Assembly: GCA_026785785.1 (NCBI GenBank) | Contig: JAJAZI010000024.1 | Location: 1-7,055 of the forward strand | From: Microbacteriaceae bacterium | GTDB taxonomy: Bacteria > Actinomycetota > Actinomycetes > Actinomycetales > Microbacteriaceae | Direction: 5' to 3' | DNA length: 7,055 nucleotides | In this document: positions 1 through 6,066 of the stretch, piece after piece | Numbering within the stretch: the stretch's first letter is position 1 | How the letters are laid out: each line of letters begins with the position of its first letter | Notes under the pieces: generated by a model | Told to the model about the DNA's origin: nothing | The model's input: the letters and a program-made list of their open reading frames with translations, nothing else | Databases searched by the model: none | Translations under genes and position numbers: made by a program

Positions 1-1736
1 GCTGTGACCGGAGCCGCGACGAGCGCCAGTCCGTGAAACAGGGCGAGGTTCTCGACCGCCGCTGCGCGCTCCGCCGCCAGCTGGTCGGCCGCCCAGCCGA
101 GCGCGGAGGCGACGCCGGTGGCGAGCTCGTCGAACACCGGCTGCGTGAGCCCCCCGGCGAACGCGATGATCGTGCGTCGAAGGAACAGGTCGCCCAAGTG
201 CACGACATACTCGCGCTCGCACAGGTACTCGATCTCGCCCACGCTGAAACCCTCGAGTGCGCCGAGCGGCTGGTCGCCGGCGGTCTGCAGGAACGCGATC
301 ACCTCGACTGCCTTCGTGCCGTAGCGGGCGAGCAGCTGTGCGGTGCGGGCCCGGCCGAGTCCACCGGAGTGGTCCGCGACCCACGCATCCCTCTCCGCGC
401 CGGCCGTCGGGAAGCCGACGCCCCCGCCCATGGCGAGGTCCTCGGTGCTCACGCGACGGTCGACGCCGAGGATCTCGAGGGTGTCGGTGCTGATGTGCTC
501 GGAGAGCGCACGGAACGTGGTCCACTTGCCGCCGACGAGGCTCAGCATCTTCACCGCTCCGCTCTCGCCGAACGGAGTCTTCTCGATGCGGTAGTCACGC
601 GACACGAAGCCGGGCGCGGCGTCCTCGCTCGGCAGCGGGCGCACGCCGGAATAGCGGAAGACGATCTGCGACCGGTCGACGGGGACGTTCGGAAACACAT
701 GGGTGACAAGCTCAAAGAAGTAGTCGACCTCCTCCTCGGTACAGACGGCCGGCTGGTCCATGTCGATGGGGATGTCGGTGGTGCCGACGAGCACCTTGCC
801 GTTGAGCGGGTAGATCAGCACAATACGTCCGTCGTTGTTCTCGAAGAACACCTCGCCGCCGGCGCAGGCGGCGACGAGCGCCGGGTTGTCGAGCACGATG
901 TGGGAGCCCTTGGTGCCGCCCATGAACCCGGTCGGTCGGCCGAGCGCGATGTTCGTGAGGTCGGTCCACGGGCCGGTGGTGTTGACGACCACGCTCGCCG
1001 ACACCGAGAACTCGGTACCGGTGACGGTGTCGCGCAGCAGCACGTCGTCGCCGCGTACACCGATCGCCTCGATGTAGTTGGCGCTGCGGGCGTGGGGGCC
1101 GGTGGCGCGGGCGTCGGCGACGAGGTCGAGGGCGAGCCGCTCGGGGTTCTCGACGGCGGCGTCGAAGTAGGTGGCGGTGTACTTGACGTCGCGGCGCAGC
1201 TCCGGGAGCTTGACGAGCGAGGCCGCGCGGCCGGCGAACTGGTGACGCGGCACGCTGCCGCCGTCGCGAGAGAAGGAGTCGTACCCGGTGAGGCCCAGCT
1301 TGATGAGCAGCGCGCCGCGCTCCTTGGGCTTGCCCTGCTGCTTGTGGGTGAGGAAGCGCAGCGGCGCGGACAGGATGCCCGAGAAGGTGGAGAAGATCGG
1401 GATCGTCGTCGGCAGCGGCTTCACATAGTGCGGCGCGAGGCGCAGCAGCCGGTTGCGCTCCTGAACCGACTCGCGGACCAGCCGGAACTCGCCGTTCTCG
1501 AGGTAGCGTACGCCGCCGTGGATCATGTGCGAGGAGGCCGCCGAGGCACCGGAGCAGAAGTCGTTCCGCTCGATCAGGATCACGTTGACGCCCTGCAGGG
1601 CGAGGTCGCGGAAGGTTGCGATGCCGTTGATGCCCCCACCGATGACGAGCACCTGGGTCCTCGGGGCGGAGACGATGGCCGCGACGTCGGGCCTGACGCC
1701 GGAAGCGGATGCCGTTGACTTCGATTCTGTGCTCAC
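1..1736 (-). CDS. glpD: Aerobic glycerol-3-phosphate dehydrogenase (C-terminal end off the left edge)
   Basis: FAD-dependent enzyme that oxidises sn-glycerol-3-phosphate to dihydroxyacetone phosphate at the membrane and passes electrons to quinone. The frame is open from a GTG at 1736 to the window edge: 578 codons, about the family's full length, so only a few C-terminal residues can be missing. A dinucleotide-binding segment lies near the N terminus (QVLVIGGGINGIATFRDL, residues 28-45, GGGING at 33-38), followed by ERNDF and by the GlpD hallmark SSHMIHGGVRYLE at 68-80. The substrate-binding motif FRYSGVRPL is at about 360-368, and GGKWTTFR follows it. The GTG start is chosen because an AAAGG Shine-Dalgarno lies 10 nt upstream (1747-1751) and no ATG fits. 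No frameshift was seen. It is divergent from a SorC-family regulator, which may control it together with the polyol oxidase beyond. Confidence 0.95.
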   Translation of the reverse strand, partial: MSTESKSTASASGVRPDVAAIVSAPRTQVLVIGGGINGIATFRDLALQGVNVILIERNDFCSGASAASSHMIHGGVRYLENGEFRLVRESVQERNRLLRLAPHYVKPLPTTIPIFSTFSGILSAPLRFLTHKQQGKPKERGALLIKLGLTGYDSFSRDGGSVPRHQFAGRAASLVKLPELRRDVKYTATYFDAAVENPERLALDLVADARATGPHARSANYIEAIGVRGDDVLLRDTVTGTEFSVSASVVVNTTGPWTDLTNIALGRPTGFMGGTKGSHIVLDNPALVAACAGGEVFFENNDGRIVLIYPLNGKVLVGTTDIPIDMDQPAVCTEEEVDYFFELVTHVFPNVPVDRSQIVFRYSGVRPLPSEDAAPGFVSRDYRIEKTPFGESGAVKMLSLVGGKWTTFRALSEHISTDTLEILGVDRRVSTEDLAMGGGVGFPTAGAERDAWVADHSGGLGRARTAQLLARYGTKAVEVIAFLQTAGDQPLGALEGFSVGEIEYLCEREYVVHLGDLFLRRTIIAFAGGLTQPVFDELATGVASALGWAADQLAAERAAAVENLALFHGLALVAAPVT

Positions 1737-1794
1737 TAGCGCAACACCTTTGTTTGAGGGATGGATCCCCGGAGTGGGAATTGATGACTGCTAC

Positions 1795-1823
1795 AGTGTG
1801 AACGCCCGCGCAAAACCGATCAA
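1795..1823 (-). promoter_or_regulatory. Candidate glpD promoter (TTGATC-N17-CACACT)
   Basis: Read on the minus strand, a TTGATC -35-like hexamer (1818-1823) is followed after exactly 17 nt by a CACACT -10-like hexamer (1795-1800). This would start transcription near 1788 and leave a leader of about 50 nt containing the AAAGG ribosome site. The -35 is good, but the -10 matches TATAAT at only three positions. The same two hexamers with the same spacing occur before sufR. An ACTG-CTA-CAGT inverted repeat (1787-1797) overlaps the predicted start. The promoter is inferred from position and spacing only. Confidence 0.35.
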
Positions 1824-1829
1824 CCTTCT

Positions 1830-1843
1830 TGCACATACGTGCA
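1830..1843. promoter_or_regulatory. Inverted repeat, candidate operator for the SorC-family regulator
   Basis: TGCACATACGTGCA is a near-perfect palindrome (arms TGCAC/GTGCA, 12 of 14 positions symmetric) in the 129-bp divergent region. It ends 5 nt before the AGGAG of the regulator gene and lies just upstream of the proposed glpD -35. It could therefore serve autorepression on the plus strand and control of glpD on the minus strand. Assignment to this regulator rests only on proximity; SorC operators vary widely. Confidence 0.4.
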
Positions 1844-1865
1844 GGGCTAGGAGAGGCCGCTCACC

Positions 1866-2840
1866 ATGGCATCCGCCCCATCCGACTACGATCCCGACAA
1901 GGCGCGCGACGCCCTCCGCGCCGCCCAGCTCTACTACCTGCAGGACATCACGATGGAGGCGATCGCCCAGGAGCTGCACACGTCGCGCTCCTCGGTGTCG
2001 CGGCTGCTCAGTTTCGCCCGGGAGAGCGGCCTCGTTGAGATCCAGGTGAAGTCCCCCGCCGACCGGATCTCCACCGCCCAGCGCCGGCTGCGCGAGCGTT
2101 TCGGCATTACCGCGCACATCGTTCCCGTTCCGAACTCGACGAACGAGGTCGACCGGCTCGAGCGCGTCGCGGTCTCGGCTGCACGTATTCTCGCGCCGTT
2201 CTTCGACTCGAATATGACCCTCGGCATCGCTTGGGGCGGCACCATGAGCGCCGTGAGTCGCCACCTGCCCGACAAGATCACCCACAACTCGACGGTCGTG
2301 CAGCTCAACGGGGCCGCAAACACCCACACCCTCGGGATCGTCTACGCGAGCGAGATCATGAGCCGTTTCGGCGTCGCCTACGGTGCGACGGTCGAGCAGT
2401 TCCCCGTGCCGGCGTTCTTCGACGATCCGGCCACCAAGGACGCGCTCTGGCGGGAGCGAGCCATCCGACGCGTGCTCGATCTCCAGACGCGCATGGACAT
2501 CGCGCTGTTCGGGCTCGGCTCGACGAGCGCAGCCGTGCCCAGCCACGTGCACATCGGCGGCTACCTCGACAAGAGCGACTACGCGGCGCTGGCCGGCAGC
2601 GACGTCGTTGGCGATGTTGCGACCGTGTTCTACCGCAGCGACGGCAGCTACGACGGCATCGAGATGAACTCGCGGTCGAGCGGGCCGGGCCTCGACCTTG
2701 TGGCCAGGGTGCCGCGACGGGTGTGCGTCGTCTCGGGTCGGTCCAAGCTTCCGGCGCTGCGCGGCGCCCTCGCCGCGGGGCTCGTCACCGATCTCATCGT
2801 GGACGAGGCCACCGCGCACCTGCTCATCGACACCGCCTAG
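1866..2840 (+). CDS. SorC/DeoR-type sugar-binding transcriptional regulator
   Basis: DNA-binding regulator of the SorC family, whose members respond to sugars, polyols or their phosphates. The 324 residues match the family's usual length. The N-terminal helix-turn-helix spans about residues 28-55 (ITMEAIAQELHTSRSSVSRL), followed by a short strand (LVEIQV) and a linker. The large effector-binding domain (about 75-322) resembles phosphosugar isomerases, with the characteristic LGIAWGGTMSAV at about 119-130, an ALFGLGS segment and a C-terminal LVTDLIVDEATAHLL. The ATG start is supported by AGGAGAGG (1849-1856) 9 nt upstream. It is divergent from glpD and lies 48 nt before the alditol oxidase on the same strand, so it probably controls polyol/glycerol oxidation. 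The effector cannot be read from sequence: glycerol-3-phosphate, a polyol or a ketose phosphate are candidates. No defect was seen. Confidence 0.9.
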   Translation: MASAPSDYDPDKARDALRAAQLYYLQDITMEAIAQELHTSRSSVSRLLSFARESGLVEIQVKSPADRISTAQRRLRERFGITAHIVPVPNSTNEVDRLERVAVSAARILAPFFDSNMTLGIAWGGTMSAVSRHLPDKITHNSTVVQLNGAANTHTLGIVYASEIMSRFGVAYGATVEQFPVPAFFDDPATKDALWRERAIRRVLDLQTRMDIALFGLGSTSAAVPSHVHIGGYLDKSDYAALAGSDVVGDVATVFYRSDGSYDGIEMNSRSSGPGLDLVARVPRRVCVVSGRSKLPALRGALAAGLVTDLIVDEATAHLLIDTA

Positions 2841-2888
2841 GAGACCCGTCGGCTGGCGAGTCGCACCAGTTCTGACCAGACTGTGCCG

Positions 2889-4145
2889 ATGACGTCGAAA
2901 AATTGGGCAGGCAATCTCAGCTATTCGGCGTCTGGTCTGCTCCAGCCGACCTCGGTTGACGAGCTGCGCGAGATGGTGGCGGCGACGCCACGCATCCGCG
3001 CCCTCGGCTCCCGGCATTCATTCAACCGGATCGCCGACACGACCGCGGTGCAGGTGTCGACGGCGGGCATCCCACTCGATCTCTCCATCGACCCCGTCGG
3101 CCGCACCGTCACCGTCGGCGGTGGCGCCAGGTACGGGGAGTTCGCCCGGCAGCTCGATCGGGCCGGATGGGCGCTGCACAACCTCGCGTCGCTGCCCCAC
3201 ATCTCCGTCGCGGGAGCGATCGCCACGGGCACGCACGGCTCCGGCGACCGGAACGGCTGCCTGTCGACCGAGGTCGCCGCCCTCGAGATCGTCACGGCCG
3301 ATGGCGGCACCCTCACCCTCCGGCGCGGCGATCCGGACTTCGACGGTGCCGTCGTCTCCCTCGGCGCGCTCGGCGTCGTGTCGCGGGTGACCCTTGACAT
3401 CGAGCTGGCGTTCGAGGTGCGCCAGGACCTCTTCGCGAACCTCCCCCGAGCGTCGCTGACCGACCACTTCGACGAGATCACGGCGAGCGCGTACAGCGTC
3501 AGCCTCTTCACCACGTGGGGCGAGGTCGGCGCCGATCCGGTCTGGATCAAGTCCCGAATGGATGCGCTGGCCGCGGCGCCCACGAGCGGCGAGATCTTCG
3601 GTGCCCACCGGGTGCCAGTGCAACGGTCTCCGCTCGCCGAGGCCCCCGCCGTGAACACGACGGTGCAGGGCGGGGTCCCCGGCGCCTGGTGGGACCGGCT
3701 GCCGCACTTCGCGCTCGAGTACACCCCGAGCAACGGGGAGGAGCTGCAGACCGAGTACCTCGTGCCCCGCAGGCACGCGATCGACGCGTTCGAGGCCGTC
3801 CGGGCGCTCGCGCCGCGTCTCCGCCCGCACCTGCTCGTCAGCGAGCTGCGTACCGTCGCCGCGGACGACCTCTGGCTGAGCCCGAGCCACAGCGAGGACT
3901 GCGCGGGGATCCACTTCACCTGGCAGCAGCACATCCCCGAGGTGGCGGCGCTACTGCCCGACCTCGACGCCGCGCTCGCCCCGTTCGGCTCGCGTCCGCA
4001 CTGGGGCAAGCTGTTCGACACCGACCCCGGCCGCATGCCGCAGCTCTATCCGCGCCTGACGGAGTTCCGCGAGCTGGCCGAGCGACTCGACCCGGGGCAC
4101 AAGTTCCGCAACGAGTTCGTGGACCGCTGGCTGTTCGACGCCTGA
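2889..4145 (+). CDS. FAD-linked alditol/xylitol oxidase
   Basis: Secondary-alcohol oxidase of the VAO/PCMH flavin fold with a C-terminal sugar-lactone oxidase (ALO-type) domain. Relatives oxidise xylitol, sorbitol and, more slowly, glycerol to the aldehyde, making H2O2. From the ATG at 2889 it has 418 residues. The N terminus NWAGN is typical of the group. GSRHSFN (40-46) holds the His expected to carry covalent FAD (H43), and HISVAGAIATGTHGSG (104-119) contains S106. In the C-terminal half, ELR (319-321), HFT (342-344) and HWGK (371-374) match, within one position, the catalytic Glu, Arg, His and Lys I recall for Streptomyces coelicolor AldO (S106, E320, R322, H343, K375). An in-frame GTG at 2883 is an alternative start. 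Neither start has a clear Shine-Dalgarno, so translation may be coupled to, or reinitiate after, the upstream regulator. A related aldonolactone oxidase is less likely. The exact polyol is unknown. Confidence 0.9.
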   Translation: MTSKNWAGNLSYSASGLLQPTSVDELREMVAATPRIRALGSRHSFNRIADTTAVQVSTAGIPLDLSIDPVGRTVTVGGGARYGEFARQLDRAGWALHNLASLPHISVAGAIATGTHGSGDRNGCLSTEVAALEIVTADGGTLTLRRGDPDFDGAVVSLGALGVVSRVTLDIELAFEVRQDLFANLPRASLTDHFDEITASAYSVSLFTTWGEVGADPVWIKSRMDALAAAPTSGEIFGAHRVPVQRSPLAEAPAVNTTVQGGVPGAWWDRLPHFALEYTPSNGEELQTEYLVPRRHAIDAFEAVRALAPRLRPHLLVSELRTVAADDLWLSPSHSEDCAGIHFTWQQHIPEVAALLPDLDAALAPFGSRPHWGKLFDTDPGRMPQLYPRLTEFRELAERLDPGHKFRNEFVDRWLFDA

Positions 4146-4181
4146 GGCCGCGTCGCGACGACGGATGCCCGCGCCGTTGGC

Positions 4182-4883
4182 CTACACGCGGGCGGCGGGC
4201 AGCGCGAGGCGGTCGAGGTCGACGCGCTGGTCTCCCTGCCGGCGATCGACGAGATGATGGGTGACGAGCACCACGATCTGCCCCGACAGCGCCGCCCTGA
4301 GATCGTCCATAAGGGTGCTGGCGATCTCCTCGTCAAGGTGCGCCATCGGCTCGTCGAGCAGCACGACCTCGGAGCCGGTGAGGAGGGTTCTCGCCACGGC
4401 GAGGCGCTGCCGCTCGCCACCGGAGAGGTGCGCTCCCTCCGAGCCGATGCGTGTGTCGAGGCCGAGCGGGAGCCGCCCGACGACGCCGTCGAGCCCCGCG
4501 CGGCGGAGCGCGAGCAGCATCTCGCTCTCGTCCGGGGCGTCCTCGCGCCCGCGGGCGATCAGCAGGTTCGCCCGCACAGTGGAGTCGAAGAGGTGACCCT
4601 CCTGCGGGCACCACGACACGTGGCGGCGAAGCTCGTGCGGGTCGATCCGCCGCGAGTCACGGCCGTCGAGGCGGTAGGAGCCGGCATCCGGGTCCAGGTA
4701 GCCGAGCAGGAGGGTGAGCAGGGTCGACTTGCCCGAGCCGGATGCCCCGCTGACGACGAGCCACTCCCCCGCTGCCACCGTCGCACTGACGCCGTCGAAG
4801 GCGCGGGCGGGCGCGTTCGGCCAGCGTGCCGCGAGCGCGCGGAGCTCGAGCACGTCGACGTCGGCGAGGGGTATACCGGCCAC
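4182..4883 (-). CDS. cydC: CydC-type ABC exporter ATPase domain, separated from its membrane domain
   Basis: Nucleotide-binding half of a thiol-exporting CydDC-type ABC transporter, which in intact form moves cysteine/glutathione to the outside for cytochrome bd assembly. Numbering from the GTG at 4883: Walker A GASGSGKST (46-54, K52), Q-loop with CPQEGHLFDSTVRANLL (92-108), signature LSGGERQR (153-160), Walker B VVLLDEP (173-179) and H-loop VTHH (207-210). All ATPase motifs are intact in 233 residues. The CPQ-HLFDST pattern and the LALPAARV end resemble CydC. No Shine-Dalgarno precedes the GTG. The sequence immediately upstream continues the homology (AGPRAGPV), which shows a domain cut off by a frameshift, not a gene that begins here. 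The matching last membrane segment lies upstream in another frame. It is convergent with the oxidase, 36 bp apart. It is probably part of a pseudogene, though an isolated ATPase cannot be excluded. The domain call is firm; the functional status is doubtful. Confidence 0.65.
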   Translation of the reverse strand: MAGIPLADVDVLELRALAARWPNAPARAFDGVSATVAAGEWLVVSGASGSGKSTLLTLLLGYLDPDAGSYRLDGRDSRRIDPHELRRHVSWCPQEGHLFDSTVRANLLIARGREDAPDESEMLLALRRAGLDGVVGRLPLGLDTRIGSEGAHLSGGERQRLAVARTLLTGSEVVLLDEPMAHLDEEIASTLMDDLRAALSGQIVVLVTHHLVDRRQGDQRVDLDRLALPAARV

Positions 4884-5166
4884 GGGGCCGGCCCGCGGCC
4901 CGGCGCAGGGCCTGCCGCAGCGACGGCCATTGCTGCGCCGCTCCCACGACCGAGAGCAGCGGGTCGAGCAGCGCGAGCGGAAGCAGCACGAGCACGGCGA
5001 CGACCTCGATCGGCAGCGTGCCCGCTCGCACGGCCGGCGCGCTCACGGCGAGCATCCCAGCCGCGGTCGAGCAGCTGGCCGTGACGAGCACGGCGCCGCC
5101 GAGGCCGAGGGCCCAGGCGCTACGGCGGGCGGTCTCGCCGGCGTGCCGGTCCAGGTCGAGGTCGAG
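4884..5166 (-). pseudogene. Remnant of CydC-type membrane domain (last transmembrane segments)
   Basis: This stretch encodes the end of an ABC exporter membrane domain: SAWALGLGGAVLVTAS, then PAVRAGTLPIEVVAVLVLLP, ALLDPLLSVVGAAQQ and SLRQALRRAAG, giving about two hydrophobic helices plus the coupling region that normally leads into the ATPase domain. The frame differs by one base from the ATPase frame that follows. The shift falls in the G/C run around 4885-4905: RRAAG is read in this frame and AGPVAGIP in the next. Everything upstream of the last helices is missing, about 250 residues compared with a normal CydC. Instead the reading frame runs directly into a DUF2254 fragment at about 5149-5166. 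No cydA, cydB or cydD is in view. It is non-functional as an exporter unless the frameshift is a sequencing error and the N-terminal half is supplied elsewhere. Confidence 0.7.
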
Positions 5167-5356
5167 GTAGCGGGCGAACGTCGGCCGGCGCACGATCACG
5201 CATACCCGCTCGCGGTCGTCGCGAAGCAGTCGAGGCCCGAGATCCCGGACCGCGAGGTCGCACAGGAGCGCCGCGGCGTGTCCGGGTGCGTGCTCCGCCG
5301 TCGTCGGTTCGTTGATGCCCGGCGAGAGCGCGTTGGTTGTCACGTCGATGAGCTGG

Positions 5357-5447
5357 TGCATCCTGCATCCGGTATCCGGCAGCCCTAATCCGGTATCCGG
5401 CAGCCCGAATCCGGCATCCGGCATCCGGCATCCGGCATCCGGCATCC
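5357..5447. repeat. 13-unit tandem array of a 7-bp repeat (GGCATCC / GGATGCC)
   Basis: Thirteen heptamers lie in exact register with no spacer. In plus-strand order they are TGCATCC twice, GGTATCC, GGCAGCC, CTAATCC, GGTATCC, GGCAGCC, CGAATCC, then GGCATCC five times. The middle six units form two 21-bp super-units differing at one base, so a three-unit block was itself duplicated; the five identical copies look like the youngest expansion. The array sits inside the DUF2254 remnant, between RTIVP and HQLIDV. Its length, 91 bp, leaves remainder 1 when divided by 3, and removing it joins the two flanking frames. There is no spacer structure, so it is not CRISPR. Confidence 0.95.
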
Positions 5448-5715
5448 GGCACGATCGTGCGCTTCGATCCGTTCGACACCGCCGCGGCCGCACTCGCGCG
5501 CAGATCGGCTGCGGCGTCCGCGGCGATCTCGGTGCCCGGCTGCTGCGGCCAGAGTGTCGCGAGCGGCACGCCCCGCACCAGGGAGGAGCCGGGGGGCGCG
5601 TCGATCCGGATGACCACGGAGCGGGCGGGCGCACTGTGCTCAGCATCGTCTCGATCCGCAACTCCCGGACGGGGCGCGTGAGGAAGGCCACCAGGCCGAG
5701 GACGCGTGCGACCGC

Positions 5716-5757
5716 GAGCAGGAGCGCGAGCAGGAGCACGAGCACGAGCAGGAGCAC
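5716..5757. repeat. Short 12/6-bp direct repeats inside a membrane-helix coding stretch
   Basis: Units of GAGCAGGAGCRC occur at 5716-5727, 5728-5739 and 5746-5757, with a half unit GAGCAC at 5740-5745. On the minus strand, in the second DUF2254 frame, they encode alternating Leu/Val/Ala, which is a hydrophobic helix. The pattern can arise simply from repeated CTC/GTG/CTG codons, but the exact 12-bp periodicity suggests some slippage within the decaying gene. Confidence 0.7.
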
Positions 5758-5947
5758 GAAAGCGAGTGTCGTCGCCATCTGCGGGATGAACGCGGGCTGA
5801 ACATGTCGCGATCATCCTCGCCGCTGCGCACGGTGTGCAGCACCGTCACGGAGTACACGAAGGTGCCGAGCAGCAGCCCGAGGTTCACCCTCGCCCGGCT
5901 CGGCCTCGGCGGCCACCGACAGGTGCTCCCCGGTCGGGCCTAACACG

Positions 5948-5987
5948 CGGATAGGTCGGGAGACCCACGGATTGGTCAGGGGACCCG
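5948..5987. repeat. Two adjacent 20-bp direct repeats, each with GGTC-N4-GACC
   Basis: The segments 5948-5967 and 5968-5987 are head-to-tail copies identical at 16 of 20 positions, both starting CGGAT. Each contains an inverted repeat, GGTC-N4-GACC (5954-5965 and 5974-5985). Another GGTC lies 22 bp upstream (5932-5935). The 20-bp spacing is about two helical turns, which would put both palindromes on the same DNA face, as in tandem operators. They lie about 75-110 bp before the sufR start in DNA that is richer in A/T than the rest of the window. They could instead be a simple duplication in non-coding DNA; which protein might bind is unknown. Confidence 0.6.
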
Positions 5988-6025
5988 CAAATTTCGGGGT
6001 TAGCACCGGGCAATTCACTCCTGAC

Positions 6026-6060
6026 TTGATCGCCGAGCCGAATTAGGTCACACTTATGTT

Positions 6061-6066
<6 letters not shown>
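6026..6066 (+). promoter_or_regulatory. Candidate leaderless sufR promoter with overlapping inverted repeat (SufR autoregulation)
   Basis: TTGATC (6026-6031), a 17-nt spacer and CACACT (6049-6054) form a promoter whose start would fall at about 6061, the GTG of sufR. The transcript would then lack a leader, which explains the missing Shine-Dalgarno. Overlapping the -10 and the start is an inverted repeat, TCACAC-N7-GTGTTA (6048-6066, 5 of 6 arm positions paired). SufR proteins commonly bind such repeats at their own promoters, so autorepression by the cluster-loaded protein is likely. The -10 is weak by consensus. The operator assignment is inference. Confidence 0.45.

Larger units (their letters stand above)
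5149..5900 (-). pseudogene. DUF2254 membrane-protein remnant, frameshifted, internally deleted and interrupted by a tandem array
   Basis: Pieces of the DUF2254 family (predicted integral membrane proteins of unknown function) occur in order over three frames. Piece 1 (about 5900-5800): LGLLLGTFVYSVTVLHTVRSG, a membrane helix. Piece 2, shifted frame (about 5790-5632): FIPQMATTLAFVLLLVLVLL and a poly-Leu/Val helix ending RELRIETMLSTVR. Piece 3, third frame (about 5630-5449): RSVVIRIDAPPGSSLVRGVP, LATLWP and GSKRTIVP. Piece 4, back in the second frame after the array (5356-about 5165): HQLIDVTTNALSPGINEPTTA, the family's clearest motif, then CVIVRRPTFARYLDL. The N-terminal membrane helices are absent. 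The linker between RIETMLSTV and VVIRI is much shorter than I recall for the family, so a deletion is likely. The C terminus is replaced by CydC sequence. With several independent lesions it is almost certainly a pseudogene, although one 373-codon frame (5778-4657) remains open through much of it. Confidence 0.75.

Noticed and set aside
33..1718. 561-codon plus-strand ORF antisense to glpD
   Set aside because: The product is Arg/Ala/Asp-rich with no recognisable domain. It mirrors glpD codons in high-GC DNA, where the complementary frame lacks stops. glpD itself has clear family motifs.
1792..1797. TACAGT considered as the -10 of the SorC regulator promoter
   Set aside because: No -35 lies at 16-18 nt upstream; the nearest TTGATG is too close. 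The regulator's promoter could not be located.
712..1836. 374-codon minus-strand ORF in another frame over glpD
   Set aside because: Arg-rich shadow of glpD. It extends through the divergent control region and has no family features.
1791..3017. 408-codon minus-strand ORF opposite the SorC regulator
   Set aside because: It covers the regulator, the intergenic region and the oxidase start, and its composition is typical of an antisense shadow. No domain was recognised.
4151..4160. Palindrome CGTCGCGACG between the convergent oxidase and cydC ends, considered as a terminator
   Set aside because: It has no loop and no T-run on either strand. A shared terminator cannot be supported from these 36 bp.
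4254..5388. Long plus-strand ORFs opposite the ABC ATPase and membrane-domain remnant
   Set aside because: Charged, Arg/Glu/Ala-rich translations with no domain. The minus strand carries clear Walker A, signature and Walker B motifs.
5357..5447. Repeat array considered as CRISPR or an iteron origin
   Set aside because: Units are 7 bp with no spacers, there are no cas or replication genes nearby, and the array interrupts a degraded coding sequence.
5812..6018. 68-codon minus-strand ORF with the repeated-looking LTNPWVSRPIR
   Set aside because: Its apparent internal repeat is only the translation of the two 20-bp DNA repeats. No family features or ribosome site were seen.
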